Counted from the stretch's first letter, positions 55,427 to 64,000 are shown. The stretch is 64,000 bases of DNA from Sediminitomix flava (GCF_003149185.1 NZ_QGDO01000002.1:1196813-1260812); one strand, 5' to 3'. Notes: a model not told the origin generated them from the sequence alone. Program-made: numbers and translations.

Positions 55427-57811
55427 TTATAAAGTCTTTTTATCAGTATCTACCGAAATAATCTTAAATGAAATACGGCGGTTCTGATTTCGTCCTTCTC
55501 GCGTCTCGTTTGAAGCTACAGGAGAAGATTCTCCATAACTTTTCACAATCAATCTAGACTTATCAATACCTCTGATATACATTCGTTGAGCAATCTGTTG
55601 TGCTCTTCTTTTTCCCAAATACTTATTGTAAGCCTCCTCTCCGATATTATCGGTATGTCCGCCTACTTCCATCACGATATCAGAATATTTCTCAAGAATA
55701 TGGATAACGTTATCAAGTACTTTCTTTCCTGAATCAGACATTTCGTTACTTCCTGTTTTGAACGTAATAAATGCGTTCAAGTTAATTTCTTCTCCTTCCT
55801 CAGGTACTTCAAATACAAATCCATCTTCAAATACAATTGGCTCTCTTTTTTCCAATAAACCATCATAATCAAAGACTTCCATTTCTTCTTTACGCTCACG
55901 GACAATATACTCTACACGGTTTGTACCGTCTCCTCCGGCTGTTGGTAATTCATATTTGGAACCATATCCATAACTTTTACCCAATAATGAGCCTTCTGGA
56001 TCTAGCTTCTTCAGAGCTTTCATGACTGCATCTGCCTTAGCTTTTGATGTAAATACATTGACTAGGCTATCTTCTGAAGATTTTGTGTGAAGTACGATTT
56101 CGATTTGGTAATCTGGGTGTTTCTTACTAAACTCACTCAACATCTTCAACTCTCTGTTTGAAGAAGAATTAAGATCTGAATATTCTGTAAAGAAAATGTT
56201 CTCTAATACTTCAAATTCTCCATCTCTGACCTTTTTCAATTCAAAGTCTTGCTCAAGCTTCAAATATTCAAGAATTTCTTCAATATAAATATTTTGTGAA
56301 GCCATCAGATATCCATCATAAACACATCTCAATCCGTAATTAACTCCAGGCTTCAAAAAGGCAGAATAATGACCAATGCTATCTGTTGCTACTACTTCAA
56401 CCAGTTCATTTGTATGGTTATTGAAAATCTCTACACTTGTAGAAACTCCTTTTCCACTTTCTGTTTTTACTTGGCCGGCAAGCTCTATCACTTTGATTTC
56501 TTCAGCTTGAGGCATCTCAACTTTATATATGTCTGGCCCACCTTCACTTTCTTCTCTGATCGATGTGAAATAACCTCTCATACCATCACTGGATACACAA
56601 AAATCCAGATCATCATCGGCTGTATTTATCGGGAAACCAATATTCACTGCTTTTCCCCATTCTTTTTTCTCATCGTCATAGACTGAGTAGAAAATATCAT
56701 ATCCTCCAATCGTACTATGTCCTTTAGAGCTAAAGTAAATGATTTTACCACTTGGGTGAATAAAAGGACTTCCTTCTTCATACTTGGTATTAATATTCTT
56801 ACCTAAGTTATAAGGAGTCGCCCAACCTCCACCTGGCAAACGGTGAGCGGCATAAATATCCATTTTCCCTTCACCTCCATCTCTGTCGGAAGTAAAAAAG
56901 AGTGTTTTTCCATCAGCAGTCATTGTAGCATGACTTTCCATCGCAGAAGTATTAATTCCTTCTGGAAGTTTTTCTGATTTTGACCAAGTTCCTGATTGGA
57001 ACTGACTCATATAAATATCTCCAGTCAATGCTCTACTAATCGACTCATCACTCTGATAAATAAAAATTGTTTTACCATCTGGTGAAAGTCCAGCACAAGC
57101 ATCATGAAATTCCGTATTAATATCAGCCAAATTTTCAGGCATTCCCCATTCTCCGTTTTCATCTTTATGAGAGATGTAAACATCTTCATAGGCCATTCCT
57201 GAAAGTGGATCTTCATCTCCCATCGAACCTTTTCTTCTAGATGTGAAAATGATCGTGTTCTCATCTGCAGAAATTACAGGAGTCGTTTCGATCGATGGAG
57301 AGTTGATGAGGCTACCCATGTTTACAATATTCACGGATTGCTCTGATTTTTTTAGGAAAATACCATTCTTACACTGTAAGATATGACGGTATACTTCCTC
57401 TCTCAGTTCATCATCATCTTCATCTAAGCTTTTCAGGTAAATGTTATAATAGCTGAGTGCACTTTTGAATTGATGATTATACTGTGCGGCTTTTCCTAAA
57501 AGTAAATTCAGCCTTTTGTTTTCTAATTTTGCTTCTTGAGCAATTTTTAGATGCGGAAGGGCTTTACTTTTAGATTCCACTTTAGAATGCAGATAAGCCT
57601 CTCCTAAATAGAAGTGGATCATGGCATTGTCTGGATAATACTGGACACCTTCTCGGAGCGCCTCTACAGCCAAATGATATTCGGCTACTCGGATCAACTC
57701 TTTACCATGTCCTAGAATCTTCTTTGCAGAAGGTTGCTTTTTTGATTGGGCGTTTGCAAACGTTGCAAATAATGAGAGTACAAAAAAGTACAAACCAAAA
57801 CGACGTAACAT
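55427..57811 (-). CDS. OmpA-family protein with TPR, propeller and CRD (PorE-like, type IX secretion)
   Basis: The start at 57811 (MLRRFGLYFFVLSLF...NAQ) gives a proper signal peptide; the frame upstream to 57862 lacks one. The 794 residues show, in order, TPR-like helices (about 30-160), PD40/WD40-type propeller strands with TPVISADENTIIFTSRRKG and ESHATMTADGKTLFFTSDRDGGEGKMDIY (about 170-430), and a carboxypeptidase-regulatory-like domain (about 440-525). A degenerate OmpA-like fold follows (about 530-640). A true OmpA peptidoglycan-binding domain ends it (about 680-790; GGHTDNIG, RRAQQIAQ, NRRISFKI). This is the same domain order as P. gingivalis PorE, a peptidoglycan anchor of T9SS. Function here is inferred from architecture. 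Confidence 0.85.
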   Translation of the reverse strand: MLRRFGLYFFVLSLFATFANAQSKKQPSAKKILGHGKELIRVAEYHLAVEALREGVQYYPDNAMIHFYLGEAYLHSKVESKSKALPHLKIAQEAKLENKRLNLLLGKAAQYNHQFKSALSYYNIYLKSLDEDDDELREEVYRHILQCKNGIFLKKSEQSVNIVNMGSLINSPSIETTPVISADENTIIFTSRRKGSMGDEDPLSGMAYEDVYISHKDENGEWGMPENLADINTEFHDACAGLSPDGKTIFIYQSDESISRALTGDIYMSQFQSGTWSKSEKLPEGINTSAMESHATMTADGKTLFFTSDRDGGEGKMDIYAAHRLPGGGWATPYNLGKNINTKYEEGSPFIHPSGKIIYFSSKGHSTIGGYDIFYSVYDDEKKEWGKAVNIGFPINTADDDLDFCVSSDGMRGYFTSIREESEGGPDIYKVEMPQAEEIKVIELAGQVKTESGKGVSTSVEIFNNHTNELVEVVATDSIGHYSAFLKPGVNYGLRCVYDGYLMASQNIYIEEILEYLKLEQDFELKKVRDGEFEVLENIFFTEYSDLNSSSNRELKMLSEFSKKHPDYQIEIVLHTKSSEDSLVNVFTSKAKADAVMKALKKLDPEGSLLGKSYGYGSKYELPTAGGDGTNRVEYIVRERKEEMEVFDYDGLLEKREPIVFEDGFVFEVPEEGEEINLNAFITFKTGSNEMSDSGKKVLDNVIHILEKYSDIVMEVGGHTDNIGEEAYNKYLGKRRAQQIAQRMYIRGIDKSRLIVKSYGESSPVASNETREGRNQNRRISFKIISVDTDKKTL

Positions 57812-57964
57812 TTTTCGTGTTTGTTTACTTATACATGTAGATATGAGAAATAATTTGAACACAGGAAAAAAATAGATGTTTAAAAAGTATATCCTATAAT
57901 CCTGAAAATTCTTAGCAATTTACATAAAAGTTGATAAAGGTTAGTGCTAAGAGTTGATTTTGTG

Positions 57965-57972
57965 TAATTTTG
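57965..57972 (+). promoter_or_regulatory. Candidate -7 box for menG-porT
   Basis: TAATTTTG is a match to TAnnTTTG and lies 38 bases before the menG ATG, with a start near 57979. The -33 element is weak. Confidence 0.45.
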
Positions 57973-58002
57973 CAGATAAATAGCATTTAATTCATAGAAA
58001 AA

Positions 58003-58725
58003 ATGGCAGTACTTCCATATAAAGATAAAGAGGCGAGTAAGAAAGAGCAGGTTGCAGATATGTTTAACAACATTTCTCCAAAGTACGACCTATTAAACAG
58101 ACTTCTGAGTGTAGGGATTGACATCATCTGGAGAAAAAAGGCTGTTAAGCTTCTTAAGAAAGAACAGCCAAAGTTAATATTGGACGTTGCCACTGGTACA
58201 TGTGATTTTGCAATTGAGGCATTATCTTTGAACCCAGATAAAATCATTGGAGTAGACATCTCCAAAGGAATGCTTGCTGAAGGACAGAAAAAACTAGAGA
58301 AGAAAAATCTAACAAATAAAATTGAGCTTAAGCTTGGTGACTCTGAGCGTCTTCCTTTCGAGGATAATACTTTTGACGCTGTAACTGTAGCTTTTGGTGT
58401 TAGAAACTTCGAAAACCTTGAAAAAGGGCTTGCAGACATCAACCGAGTATTGAAACCAGGTGGAACTGCTGTAGTTCTAGAATTTTCTCAGCCAGAGTAT
58501 TTCCCATTTAAACAGATTTATAACTTCTATTTCAAGAATATTCTACCTTTCGTTGGTAATCTAATTTCTAAAGATCAATCGGCATATACGTATTTGCCAG
58601 AATCTGTAGAAGCATTCCCTTACGGTGAGGCATTCAACAAGATTATGACGAAAGTAGGCTTCCAATCAGTTCTATGCAAAACACTCACTTTTGGAATAAG
58701 CTCTATTTACGTAGGAAAAAAATAA
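58003..58725 (+). CDS. menG: Demethylmenaquinone/ubiquinone methyltransferase
   Basis: The enzyme methylates demethylmenaquinone to menaquinone, using SAM. The UbiE/MenG family shows [21 protein letters not shown] at the N-terminus, [15 protein letters not shown] (SAM motif I), VDISKGML (motif II), [25 protein letters not shown] and the C-terminal SIYVGKK. The 240 aa length is standard. Menaquinone is the usual respiratory quinone in this phylum, so menG is the better name. Its end overlaps the porT frame by 52 bases, and menG-porT adjacency is conserved in many Bacteroidota. Confidence 0.95.
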   Translation: MAVLPYKDKEASKKEQVADMFNNISPKYDLLNRLLSVGIDIIWRKKAVKLLKKEQPKLILDVATGTCDFAIEALSLNPDKIIGVDISKGMLAEGQKKLEKKNLTNKIELKLGDSERLPFEDNTFDAVTVAFGVRNFENLEKGLADINRVLKPGGTAVVLEFSQPEYFPFKQIYNFYFKNILPFVGNLISKDQSAYTYLPESVEAFPYGEAFNKIMTKVGFQSVLCKTLTFGISSIYVGKK

Positions 58726-59423
58726 TATTTTTATCCTCAACCATTTTTTTGACTTTTTGCTTTCAAAGCGTTTTAGCACAATCAGGACTGACCATTTTCA
58801 GACCAAAGTACGATGAAAGAAAATTGCACTATGGTTTTCATGTTGGCTTTTTTAATGAAAGTACCAATGTGAAATTTGTAGACGATTTTCTTTCCAATAC
58901 TTTGGTAACAGAAGATTCATTGAATGGCATTCAGGGAAAAGGGAATGCTGGTTTTTCTGTTGGGTTTATCTTGAACTACAAACTTCAAGATCAATGGGAT
59001 TTACGCTTCTTACCAGGAGTTTCACTCTTTGAACGCTTGATTAGCTATAATTATCCAAATCAGGTGATTGAATCGAGTGTCCAAAACACAGAAATAAATT
59101 TACCTATTCTTATACGCTACAAGTCAAAACGTAGAAGAAATCACAGAGTTTATATCATTGGTGGTCTAACTCCTAACTTCCAAGTAAGTACAAAAACCGA
59201 TGATCCGCCTTCGGAATCATTCGAGTATAAATCCTTCAATCTTGAAGCAACTTATGGTATAGGGGTCGATATGTATATGCAGATGTTCAACTTTGTACCA
59301 GAGCTAAGAATCTCTCATGGTCTATTGAATATTCATAAACAAAATGATAAAAACCCTGTTACAGACCTTGTAGACCGTATCTATACCCATAAAATTTCAT
59401 TTATCCTCAATTTTGAAGGGTAA
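58674..59423 (+). CDS. porT: PorT/SprT-like type IX secretion outer-membrane protein
   Basis: PorT is an outer-membrane beta-barrel of the type IX secretion system and is needed to export sorting-domain proteins such as the SprB-like and protease proteins in this window. The 249-residue frame starts at ATG 58674 inside menG and has a signal-like segment ([24 protein letters not shown]). The first 12 residues overlap menG; a downstream non-ATG start is possible. Barrel strands include [41 protein letters not shown] and [14 protein letters not shown]. The menG-porT order is the main support, with length near the 230-250 aa norm. Confidence 0.88.
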   Translation: MQNTHFWNKLYLRRKKIIFLSSTIFLTFCFQSVLAQSGLTIFRPKYDERKLHYGFHVGFFNESTNVKFVDDFLSNTLVTEDSLNGIQGKGNAGFSVGFILNYKLQDQWDLRFLPGVSLFERLISYNYPNQVIESSVQNTEINLPILIRYKSKRRRNHRVYIIGGLTPNFQVSTKTDDPPSESFEYKSFNLEATYGIGVDMYMQMFNFVPELRISHGLLNIHKQNDKNPVTDLVDRIYTHKISFILNFEG

Positions 59424-59492
59424 AAACTAAAAGTCAGATAATTTTTCTGCTTTAATCTTGATCTCATTAAATAGATATTATAAACATTTATT

Positions 59493-59500
59493 TAAATTTG
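59493..59500 (+). promoter_or_regulatory. Candidate -7 box for the small lipoprotein gene
   Basis: TAAATTTG fits TAnnTTTG, with a start near 59507 and a leader of about 40 bases. Confidence 0.4.
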
Positions 59501-59546
59501 TCTCAGAAACTCAATTGATCTGACAGACTTTAACCATATAAGTTTT

Positions 59547-59777
59547 ATGAAAAAAAATATCGTAAGAGTAGCGGCTGCAGGATTACTCCTTTCGCTTACA
59601 GCTTGTTTTGGTCAACATAATAAAGCACCAAACCCTGGAGTAAACTTGGACAGCAAACGTATCTACGGAGAAACTAGAGAAGCTAAACCAAGACAATTGG
59701 CAAAAGAGCATAATACTGCTGACTTGGAAACAACAAAAAGAATCAATGAGATTCGTAATGAGTTGTATCCTAACTAG
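59547..59777 (+). CDS. Small lipoprotein, 76 aa
   Basis: The signal peptide MKKNIVRVAAAGLLLSLTAC ends at a lipobox Cys (LTAC). The mature part is about 57 residues: it is rich in Lys, Arg and Glu, opens with FGQHNKAPNPGVNLDSK and ends with a predicted helix ETTKRINEIRNELYPN. No family recognised. A -7 box precedes it and a terminator follows, so it is a monocistronic small lipoprotein, likely in the outer membrane. Proximity to porT may be accidental. Confidence 0.75.
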   Translation: MKKNIVRVAAAGLLLSLTACFGQHNKAPNPGVNLDSKRIYGETREAKPRQLAKEHNTADLETTKRINEIRNELYPN

Positions 59778-59782
59778 TAAAT

Positions 59783-59818
59783 ATAAGCCCAATGATTTCA
59801 TATTATTGGGCTTTTATA
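59783..59818 (+). terminator. Terminator of the small lipoprotein gene
   Basis: AAGCCCAAT, loop, ATTGGGCTTTTA, just after the stop. Confidence 0.83.
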
Positions 59819-59838
59819 CCCTAATTTCTTAATCCAAG

Positions 59839-60384
59839 ATGCCCAAAGACTTATATTTTATTGCCATTGTTCCACCACAGCCCATCTATAATCAACTTCA
59901 AGAGTTAACAGAGGAATGTGCTCAAAAATATAAAAGTTATAAAGCCCTTAACTCTCCTCCTCATATTACGCTTTATATGCCTTTTCATTTTGAAAGCGAT
60001 ATGCTTTCAAAATTGACTGATTCACTCACTAATTTTGCACAAAACCAAAAGGATTTTCAGATTTCACTTGATGGATTTTCTACTTTTTCGCCTAGAGTTA
60101 TTTTTGTAGCTATTCAAGAAAATACCTCCTTATCTGTTTTACAGAAACAACTTCTTGATCACTTAAAAGAGGATTTAGAAATTTCTAATAAGCATTTTGC
60201 TACTCAAAATTTCCACCCTCACATCACTATTCTTTTCAAAGACTTGAAACCAGAGGTATTTCATCAAGCTTGGGAAGAACTAAAAGATCAAAAGTATGAA
60301 GCTAACTTTCTGACGACAAGCTTCTGTTTATTAAAACATGAAAATGGAAAGTGGAAATTGATCAATACTTTTCATTTTAAATGA
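59839..60384 (+). CDS. 2'-5' RNA ligase-superfamily (2H phosphoesterase) protein
   Basis: The protein has two HxT motifs, PHITLY and PHITIL, at the expected spacing (about 85 residues) in a 181-residue chain. They define the 2H phosphoesterase/ligT superfamily. Members act on 2'-5' or cyclic phosphodiester bonds in RNA and related nucleotides. There is no signal peptide, so it is cytoplasmic. The photolyase gene starts 19 bases downstream, so the two probably form an operon. The true substrate is unknown; ligase activity is not assured. Confidence 0.87.
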   Translation: MPKDLYFIAIVPPQPIYNQLQELTEECAQKYKSYKALNSPPHITLYMPFHFESDMLSKLTDSLTNFAQNQKDFQISLDGFSTFSPRVIFVAIQENTSLSVLQKQLLDHLKEDLEISNKHFATQNFHPHITILFKDLKPEVFHQAWEELKDQKYEANFLTTSFCLLKHENGKWKLINTFHFK

Positions 60385-60403
60385 AAAAAGTGAAAGCCTT
60401 TTT

Positions 60404-61660
60404 ATGCCTCAACAACGAATAATCTACTGGTTCAGAAATGATTTAAGACTACATGACCAACCTATATTAAATTCATTACCTAAAGACACTTCATTACTTC
60501 CAATTTATTGCTTTGACCCAAGACATTACGCCCTTACTTCTCATGGCTATCTTAAAACTGGTATATTCAGAGCACAATTTATTTTGGAATCTGTTTGGGA
60601 ACTAAAAGAAAGCCTTCTTATGGCTGGAAGTGACCTTTACATTGCTATTGGAAAACCCGAAGAAGTTATTCCCGAAATCCTCCATACTTGGCAAGCAGAT
60701 ATTATCTACACCCAAAAAGAATATACCGAAGAAGAAATCATCGTAGAAAACAACCTGAAAGATAAAATGACGGAGGATAATCTACACACACAACTAGAAT
60801 TCCTTCATCAAAAAACATTATTTTCCAATTCAACTATAAATACACTTCTTAGCGATTTACCTACATCACTAGAAGACTTTATTGATAAAGTGAATAATGA
60901 TACTATATTAATTCAGAAGGCTATAGAAGCCCCTGAAAACCTCCCACAAATCCCATTACAATACGCATATTCAGATCTTCCCGAGCTAGAAGGTTTTGGA
61001 TTATTTCCTCAATCTCCAGATCCTAGAGCTGAGTTTGATTTCATTGGGGGAGAAAAACAAGGTTTAGAAAGAATGAAGGCATTTTGGGGTAGAAAATATA
61101 AGACATTTAAACAAAGTGATAGTTCTAGGTTTTCTCCATGGTTTTCTTCTGGTTGTCTATCTCCTCGAAAAGTCTTTGAAGAAATATTATTATTGAATGA
61201 TAAAAAGTACAGTCAAATCCTCCAAAATCAATTACTAACTCGTGAGTACTGTCAATTGCTCGCAATAAAATATGGAAACAAAATATTCCAACTTGAAGGC
61301 ATAAATGGGAATAATATAAAGTTTAAAACTAACTACGAATCTTATACAAATTGGAAAGATGGTACAACAGAGCACCCTATCGTTAATGCCATAATGAAAG
61401 AACTGTATTTTACTGGCTACATTTCTTACCTACACAGGCATCTAACAGCTGTCTATTTCTGTCATATTCTAAAACTAGATTGGCGTTGGGGAGCAGCTTG
61501 GTTTGAGGCTAATTTGATTGATTATGATCCTGCGTCTAATTGGATTAATTGGATGAAAATAGGAACTCAGAAAGAACAATTAGATAAAGAAATTTTCAAA
61601 GAGAAATTTCAAAGTGCTTTTGAAAATAGACAATACATCAATATTTGGTCGAAAAACTAG
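60404..61660 (+). CDS. DASH-type cryptochrome/deoxyribodipyrimidine photolyase homologue
   Basis: The 418-residue protein has the photolyase N-domain (IIYWFRNDLRLHDQPIL) and FAD-binding core motifs. These include GGEKQGLERM, SSRFSPWFSSGCLSPRKV and DWRWGAAWFEANLIDYDPASNWINW, the DASH-type version of this region. DASH proteins bind FAD and repair cyclobutane dimers in single-stranded DNA. Several positions differ from the usual consensus: WKDGTTEHPIVNAIMKELYFTGYISYLHRHL stands for W-x-x-G-x-TGxPxVDAxMRE...NRgRQ. Flavin binding or activity may be altered. It may share an operon with the 2H-phosphoesterase gene, and a terminator follows. A BLUF sensor lies at 23459. Confidence 0.87.
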   Translation: MPQQRIIYWFRNDLRLHDQPILNSLPKDTSLLPIYCFDPRHYALTSHGYLKTGIFRAQFILESVWELKESLLMAGSDLYIAIGKPEEVIPEILHTWQADIIYTQKEYTEEEIIVENNLKDKMTEDNLHTQLEFLHQKTLFSNSTINTLLSDLPTSLEDFIDKVNNDTILIQKAIEAPENLPQIPLQYAYSDLPELEGFGLFPQSPDPRAEFDFIGGEKQGLERMKAFWGRKYKTFKQSDSSRFSPWFSSGCLSPRKVFEEILLLNDKKYSQILQNQLLTREYCQLLAIKYGNKIFQLEGINGNNIKFKTNYESYTNWKDGTTEHPIVNAIMKELYFTGYISYLHRHLTAVYFCHILKLDWRWGAAWFEANLIDYDPASNWINWMKIGTQKEQLDKEIFKEKFQSAFENRQYINIWSKN

Positions 61661-61670
61661 AGTTCTTCAA

Positions 61671-61716
61671 TAAAAAACTCTTATCCCAAAGCCTAAAACT
61701 TTAGAATAAGAGTTTT
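61671..61716. terminator. Terminator between photolyase and malic enzyme genes
   Basis: AAAACTCTTAT, loop of about 20 bases, ATAAGAGTTTT, between convergent genes. Confidence 0.8.
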
Positions 61717-61746
61717 ATATCACCATTTATACCCAATATTGAGAGA

Positions 61747-63360
61747 TTAGTATTCCGGATTAAACATATAATCTGTAATAAATTTTCTCAAATTATGCGG
61801 TTTTTGATTCTTTGCAATACCTAATTCATAGGCTTTGTCTGCAACAGCTACAGCTATTTCTAGTGATAGATTTCTAATCTCTTTCAATTTAGGATACAAT
61901 GCACCAGCATCAATATCTTCGTCACTTACCAAATCAGAAAGAGTCTTTGCAGCTACTAAGAATAGCTCATCAGGAATATTTTTCGCATTACATATAATTG
62001 CACCTAAACCAATACCTGGGAAAACATAAGCATTATTACCCTGTCCTGGCTTGAACTCTTGGCCTTTATAATTCACCATATCAAATGGACTACCACTTGC
62101 GAAAATAGCTTTTCCATCACTCCATTCATAAGCCTGTTCTGCAGTACATTCAGCCTTTGATGTTGGATTTGACAATGCGAAAATAACAGGTCGATCATTC
62201 AATGCTGTCATCTTCTCTATCACAGTTTGTGTAAATGTTCCTCCAACTCCTGTCGCACCTATCAGAATATGAGGTTGAATGGCGTTAATAGCTTCTTCAA
62301 AACCTAGTTGTTCATGGCTGTGAGCATAAGGCAAGTTGTGTTCCATCAGATCACCTCTGCCTTCTACTACCAATCCATTTACATCTACAAACCATAATTG
62401 ACGATGTGCTTCTTCTTTTGAAAGTCCTTCTTTCATGTAGGCAGCAACCATCAAGTCCGCTATTCCTGTCGCTGCTGAACCTGCACCCAAGAACATCACC
62501 TTCAAATCCTTAAAAGGAATTCCCGTAATTCTTGTAGAAGCATAAACCCCAGATAGCGCTACTGCTGCCGTTCCTTGAATGTCATCATTGAAACATAGAA
62601 CCTTATCCTTGTACTTATTCAATAAAGTATAAGCATTAGGAGTTAAGAAATCTTCAAATTGGATCAGAGCTTTCGGATACTTTTCTTGAACAGCTTGAAC
62701 AAACTCATCTACTAATTCAAAATATTCTTCACCTTGCAGCCTTTTAAATGGATAACCTAAATAAAGAATATCATCAAGAAGCTCATCATTATTTGTACCC
62801 ACATCCAACATTACAGGTAGACATTGATGAGGATGGATCCCTGCACAAGCGCAATAAAGCTCTAGCTTTCCAATAGGAATACCCATCCCATTAGCACCTA
62901 AATCTCCTAAACCAAGAATACGCTCACCGTCGGTCACAACAATAACTTTAACATAATCTTCAGGCCAATTATCTAAGATTTTACTAATCTCTCCTTTGTC
63001 TTCAGGCGTAATATAGAATCCTCTAGTTCGCTTAAAATTATTTGAAAACTCTTTACAGGCCTGACCAACTGTTGGTGTATAGATTATAGGCATAACCTCC
63101 TCTATATATTCCGTCACTACTCTATAAAAAAGTTTCTCATTGCGGTCATGGAGTAAAGACAAAAGAATATATCTTTCAATATCTGTAGATTTACGTTTAA
63201 GTCCATCCATAATTCTCTTCACCTGTACATCTTGGCTCACTGTTGAATATGGAAGTAACCCCCTTAAACCATATAATTCTCTTTCTTCTCTCGTAAATGC
63301 TACTGACTTATTATGCTTACCGTCACTTAATACTTCAAATCCCTTATTCCTTATCTTCAT
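61747..63360 (-). CDS. NAD-dependent malic enzyme
   Basis: Malic enzyme decarboxylates malate to pyruvate with NAD(P) reduction. Family landmarks are: YGLRGLLPYSTVSQDVQ, MPIIYTPTVGQACKEFS, TDGERILGLGDLGANGMGIPIGKL, CFNDDIQGTAAVALSG, a Rossmann GAGSAATGIADLM, and FALSNPTSKAECTAEQAYEWSDGKAIFASGSPF. The length of 537 aa matches the large (eukaryote-like/MaeA) subfamily. NAD versus NADP preference cannot be read reliably here. A TAGATTTG -7 box is at 63438-63445, about 75 bases upstream. It is monocistronic. Confidence 0.95.
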   Translation of the reverse strand: MKIRNKGFEVLSDGKHNKSVAFTREERELYGLRGLLPYSTVSQDVQVKRIMDGLKRKSTDIERYILLSLLHDRNEKLFYRVVTEYIEEVMPIIYTPTVGQACKEFSNNFKRTRGFYITPEDKGEISKILDNWPEDYVKVIVVTDGERILGLGDLGANGMGIPIGKLELYCACAGIHPHQCLPVMLDVGTNNDELLDDILYLGYPFKRLQGEEYFELVDEFVQAVQEKYPKALIQFEDFLTPNAYTLLNKYKDKVLCFNDDIQGTAAVALSGVYASTRITGIPFKDLKVMFLGAGSAATGIADLMVAAYMKEGLSKEEAHRQLWFVDVNGLVVEGRGDLMEHNLPYAHSHEQLGFEEAINAIQPHILIGATGVGGTFTQTVIEKMTALNDRPVIFALSNPTSKAECTAEQAYEWSDGKAIFASGSPFDMVNYKGQEFKPGQGNNAYVFPGIGLGAIICNAKNIPDELFLVAAKTLSDLVSDEDIDAGALYPKLKEIRNLSLEIAVAVADKAYELGIAKNQKPHNLRKFITDYMFNPEY

Positions 63361-63437
63361 TATTTAGAAACATTTTCAAACCTCACATAATCAAATTAAC
63401 TACTCTGCTCATAATATTCCTATAAGCGTTATGTTTA

Positions 63438-63445
63438 CAAATCTA
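63438..63445 (-). promoter_or_regulatory. Candidate -7 box for the malic enzyme gene
   Basis: TAGATTTG on the minus strand fits TAnnTTTG; a start near 63431 gives a leader of about 70 bases. Confidence 0.4.
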
Positions 63446-63560
63446 AATATTTCTTTACAGAGTAATAAAATAGAAATACAATTGGAAGAGAAGTAAAATA
63501 GAAAATAGCTTAATAAGCTAATAGGATTGAGATTATACTAAAAAATAAACCATAGATAAA

Positions 63561-63604
63561 ACAAAAAAGCTCAGCTAACATCATGTGCTAACTGAGCTTT
63601 TGTT
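63561..63604 (-). terminator. Terminator of the rRNA operon
   Basis: On the minus strand AAAGCTCAGTTAGCAC, loop, a partly complementary TTAGCTGAGCTTTTTTG. A ten- to fourteen-base-pair stem with a T-run lies about 40 bases past the 5S 3' end. Confidence 0.85.
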
Positions 63605-63641
63605 TATAGCTATTGCTAAAGCATTTGCTACCTTAATAAGG

Positions 63642-63751
63642 TTGGCAATGACCTACTCTCCCACCTGTTACGGCAGTACCATCGGCGCGGTAGGGCTTAA
63701 CTGCTCTGTGCGGAATGGGAAGAGGTGAACACCTACGCTATCATCACCATT
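63642..63751 (-). rRNA. rrf: 5S ribosomal RNA
   Basis: The minus strand reads GGTGATGATAGCGTAGGTGTT ... CCCATTCCGCACAGAGCAGTTAAGCCC ... GTACTGC ... GGTGGGAGAGTAGG TCATTGCC. This is the canonical 5S body with the conserved CCGAACxxAG-like and GGTGGGAGAGTAGG elements. The ends are estimated to within about 3 bases. It sits between the rrn terminator and the 23S tail, in the usual 23S-5S order. Confidence 0.93.
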
Positions 63752-63904
63752 ATCTTTTAAAGTTCTTTTACCCTTGCTTTATACTCTTCCGTTCCATCCG
63801 CGGTATAAAGGGTATTTATTTTGATTATATTAGAGATTAAGTCAAAACGATATCCGATCCATAAGCAATCTTTCGATTAAGCTTACGACCGGTCTTTCTC
63901 ACTC

Positions 63905-64000
63905 CCATCAGAAAGTTACGGATCATTAGTACTGCTCGGCTAAACATCTCTCAATGCGTACACCTGCAGCCTATCAAGGTCGTCATCTACAACCCTCCTT
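63905..64000 (-). rRNA. rrl: 23S ribosomal RNA, 3' end (partial)
   Basis: The minus strand contains GGGTTGTAGATGACGACCTTGATAGGC, GGTGTACGCATTGAG and CTAATGATCCGTAAC, the conserved 3'-terminal helices of 23S rRNA. The gene continues beyond the window edge. The mature 3' end near 63905 is estimated. The 153-base spacer to the 5S contains no tRNA. Confidence 0.92.

Noticed and set aside
63752..63904. tRNA in the 5S-23S spacer
   Set aside because: The spacer shows only a small hairpin (TTTATA/TATAAA near 63778-63806), with no T-loop or anticodon stem.
1..64000. CRISPR arrays, prophage, insertion sequences, tRNA genes
   Set aside because: No regularly spaced direct repeats, transposase or integrase motifs, phage genes, or tRNA T-loop plus acceptor patterns were seen in the gaps.

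Overview
This window looks like a chromosomal segment of an AT-rich, gliding or surface-associated member of the Bacteroidota, most likely a marine Cytophagales (Flammeovirgaceae-like) bacterium. The evidence is: type IX secretion components (a PorT-like protein next to ubiE/menG, and a protein with PorE-like architecture); a T9SS C-terminal sorting domain on a SprB-repeat protein; TAnnTTTG -7 promoter boxes; few strong Shine-Dalgarno sequences; and many small Cys-anchored lipoproteins. The genus cannot be fixed from the sequence alone. I see no prophage, IS element, CRISPR array or plasmid function.

Layout. 1-9592 (-) is the N-terminal 3197 codons of a giant secreted subtilisin-like protease whose C-terminus lies outside the window. 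10370-13953 holds an arginyl/leucyl-transferase-fold protein, a rhodanese and an orphan histidine kinase. 14216-18703 carries a DEAD-box RNA helicase, a RecQ helicase and a translationally coupled VOC protein. 18799-24764 is mixed housekeeping: a small lipoprotein, a WecE-like aminotransferase, an outer-membrane protein, IlvE, an inositol monophosphatase, a BLUF blue-light sensor and an alpha carbonic anhydrase. 24894-26546 is a promoter, SAM-I riboswitch and metK unit. 26641-32055 has a TPR protein, an M48 peptidase, a DUF2891 lipoprotein behind a start-codon hairpin, a LON-domain protein and queA.

32278-37089 (-) encodes a 1603-residue Tyr/Asp-rich SprB-repeat surface protein with a Met-Asp low-complexity block. 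It is preceded by a gene-poor 0.9 kb leader that contains a possible 45-codon ORF. 37978-45938 carries a D-tract lipoprotein, a TrmN6-like methyltransferase, a radical SAM protein next to a BamA/TamA-like barrel, small envelope proteins, a YkgJ-type protein, a YHS protein and an M48 protease. 45963-50850 (-) is a peptidoglycan-related set: an EnvC-like factor, a small unknown and an amidase-like 1014-residue protein. 51085-57811 contains aqpZ, a dCMP-deaminase-like gene, gatB, a TlpA-like lipoprotein and the PorE-like OmpA protein. 58003-61660 contains menG, porT, a lipoprotein, a 2'-5' RNA ligase-like protein and a DASH-type cryptochrome/photolyase. The window ends with a malic enzyme and the 3' end of a ribosomal RNA operon (5S and the 23S tail, both on the minus strand).

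Most convergent gene pairs are separated by a clear hairpin terminator, so transcription units are short. The themes that tie genes together are: type IX secretion and its cargo (protease, SprB-like protein, PorT, PorE-like); SAM supply and use (riboswitch-metK, queA, menG, radical SAM, TrmN6); cell-wall turnover (EnvC-like plus amidase); and blue-light response (BLUF plus DASH photolyase). The most unusual material is the Tyr-rich CYD-motif SprB-like protein with its leader, the hairpin that encloses the DUF2891 start codon, and a cluster of inverted repeats between deaD and recQ.
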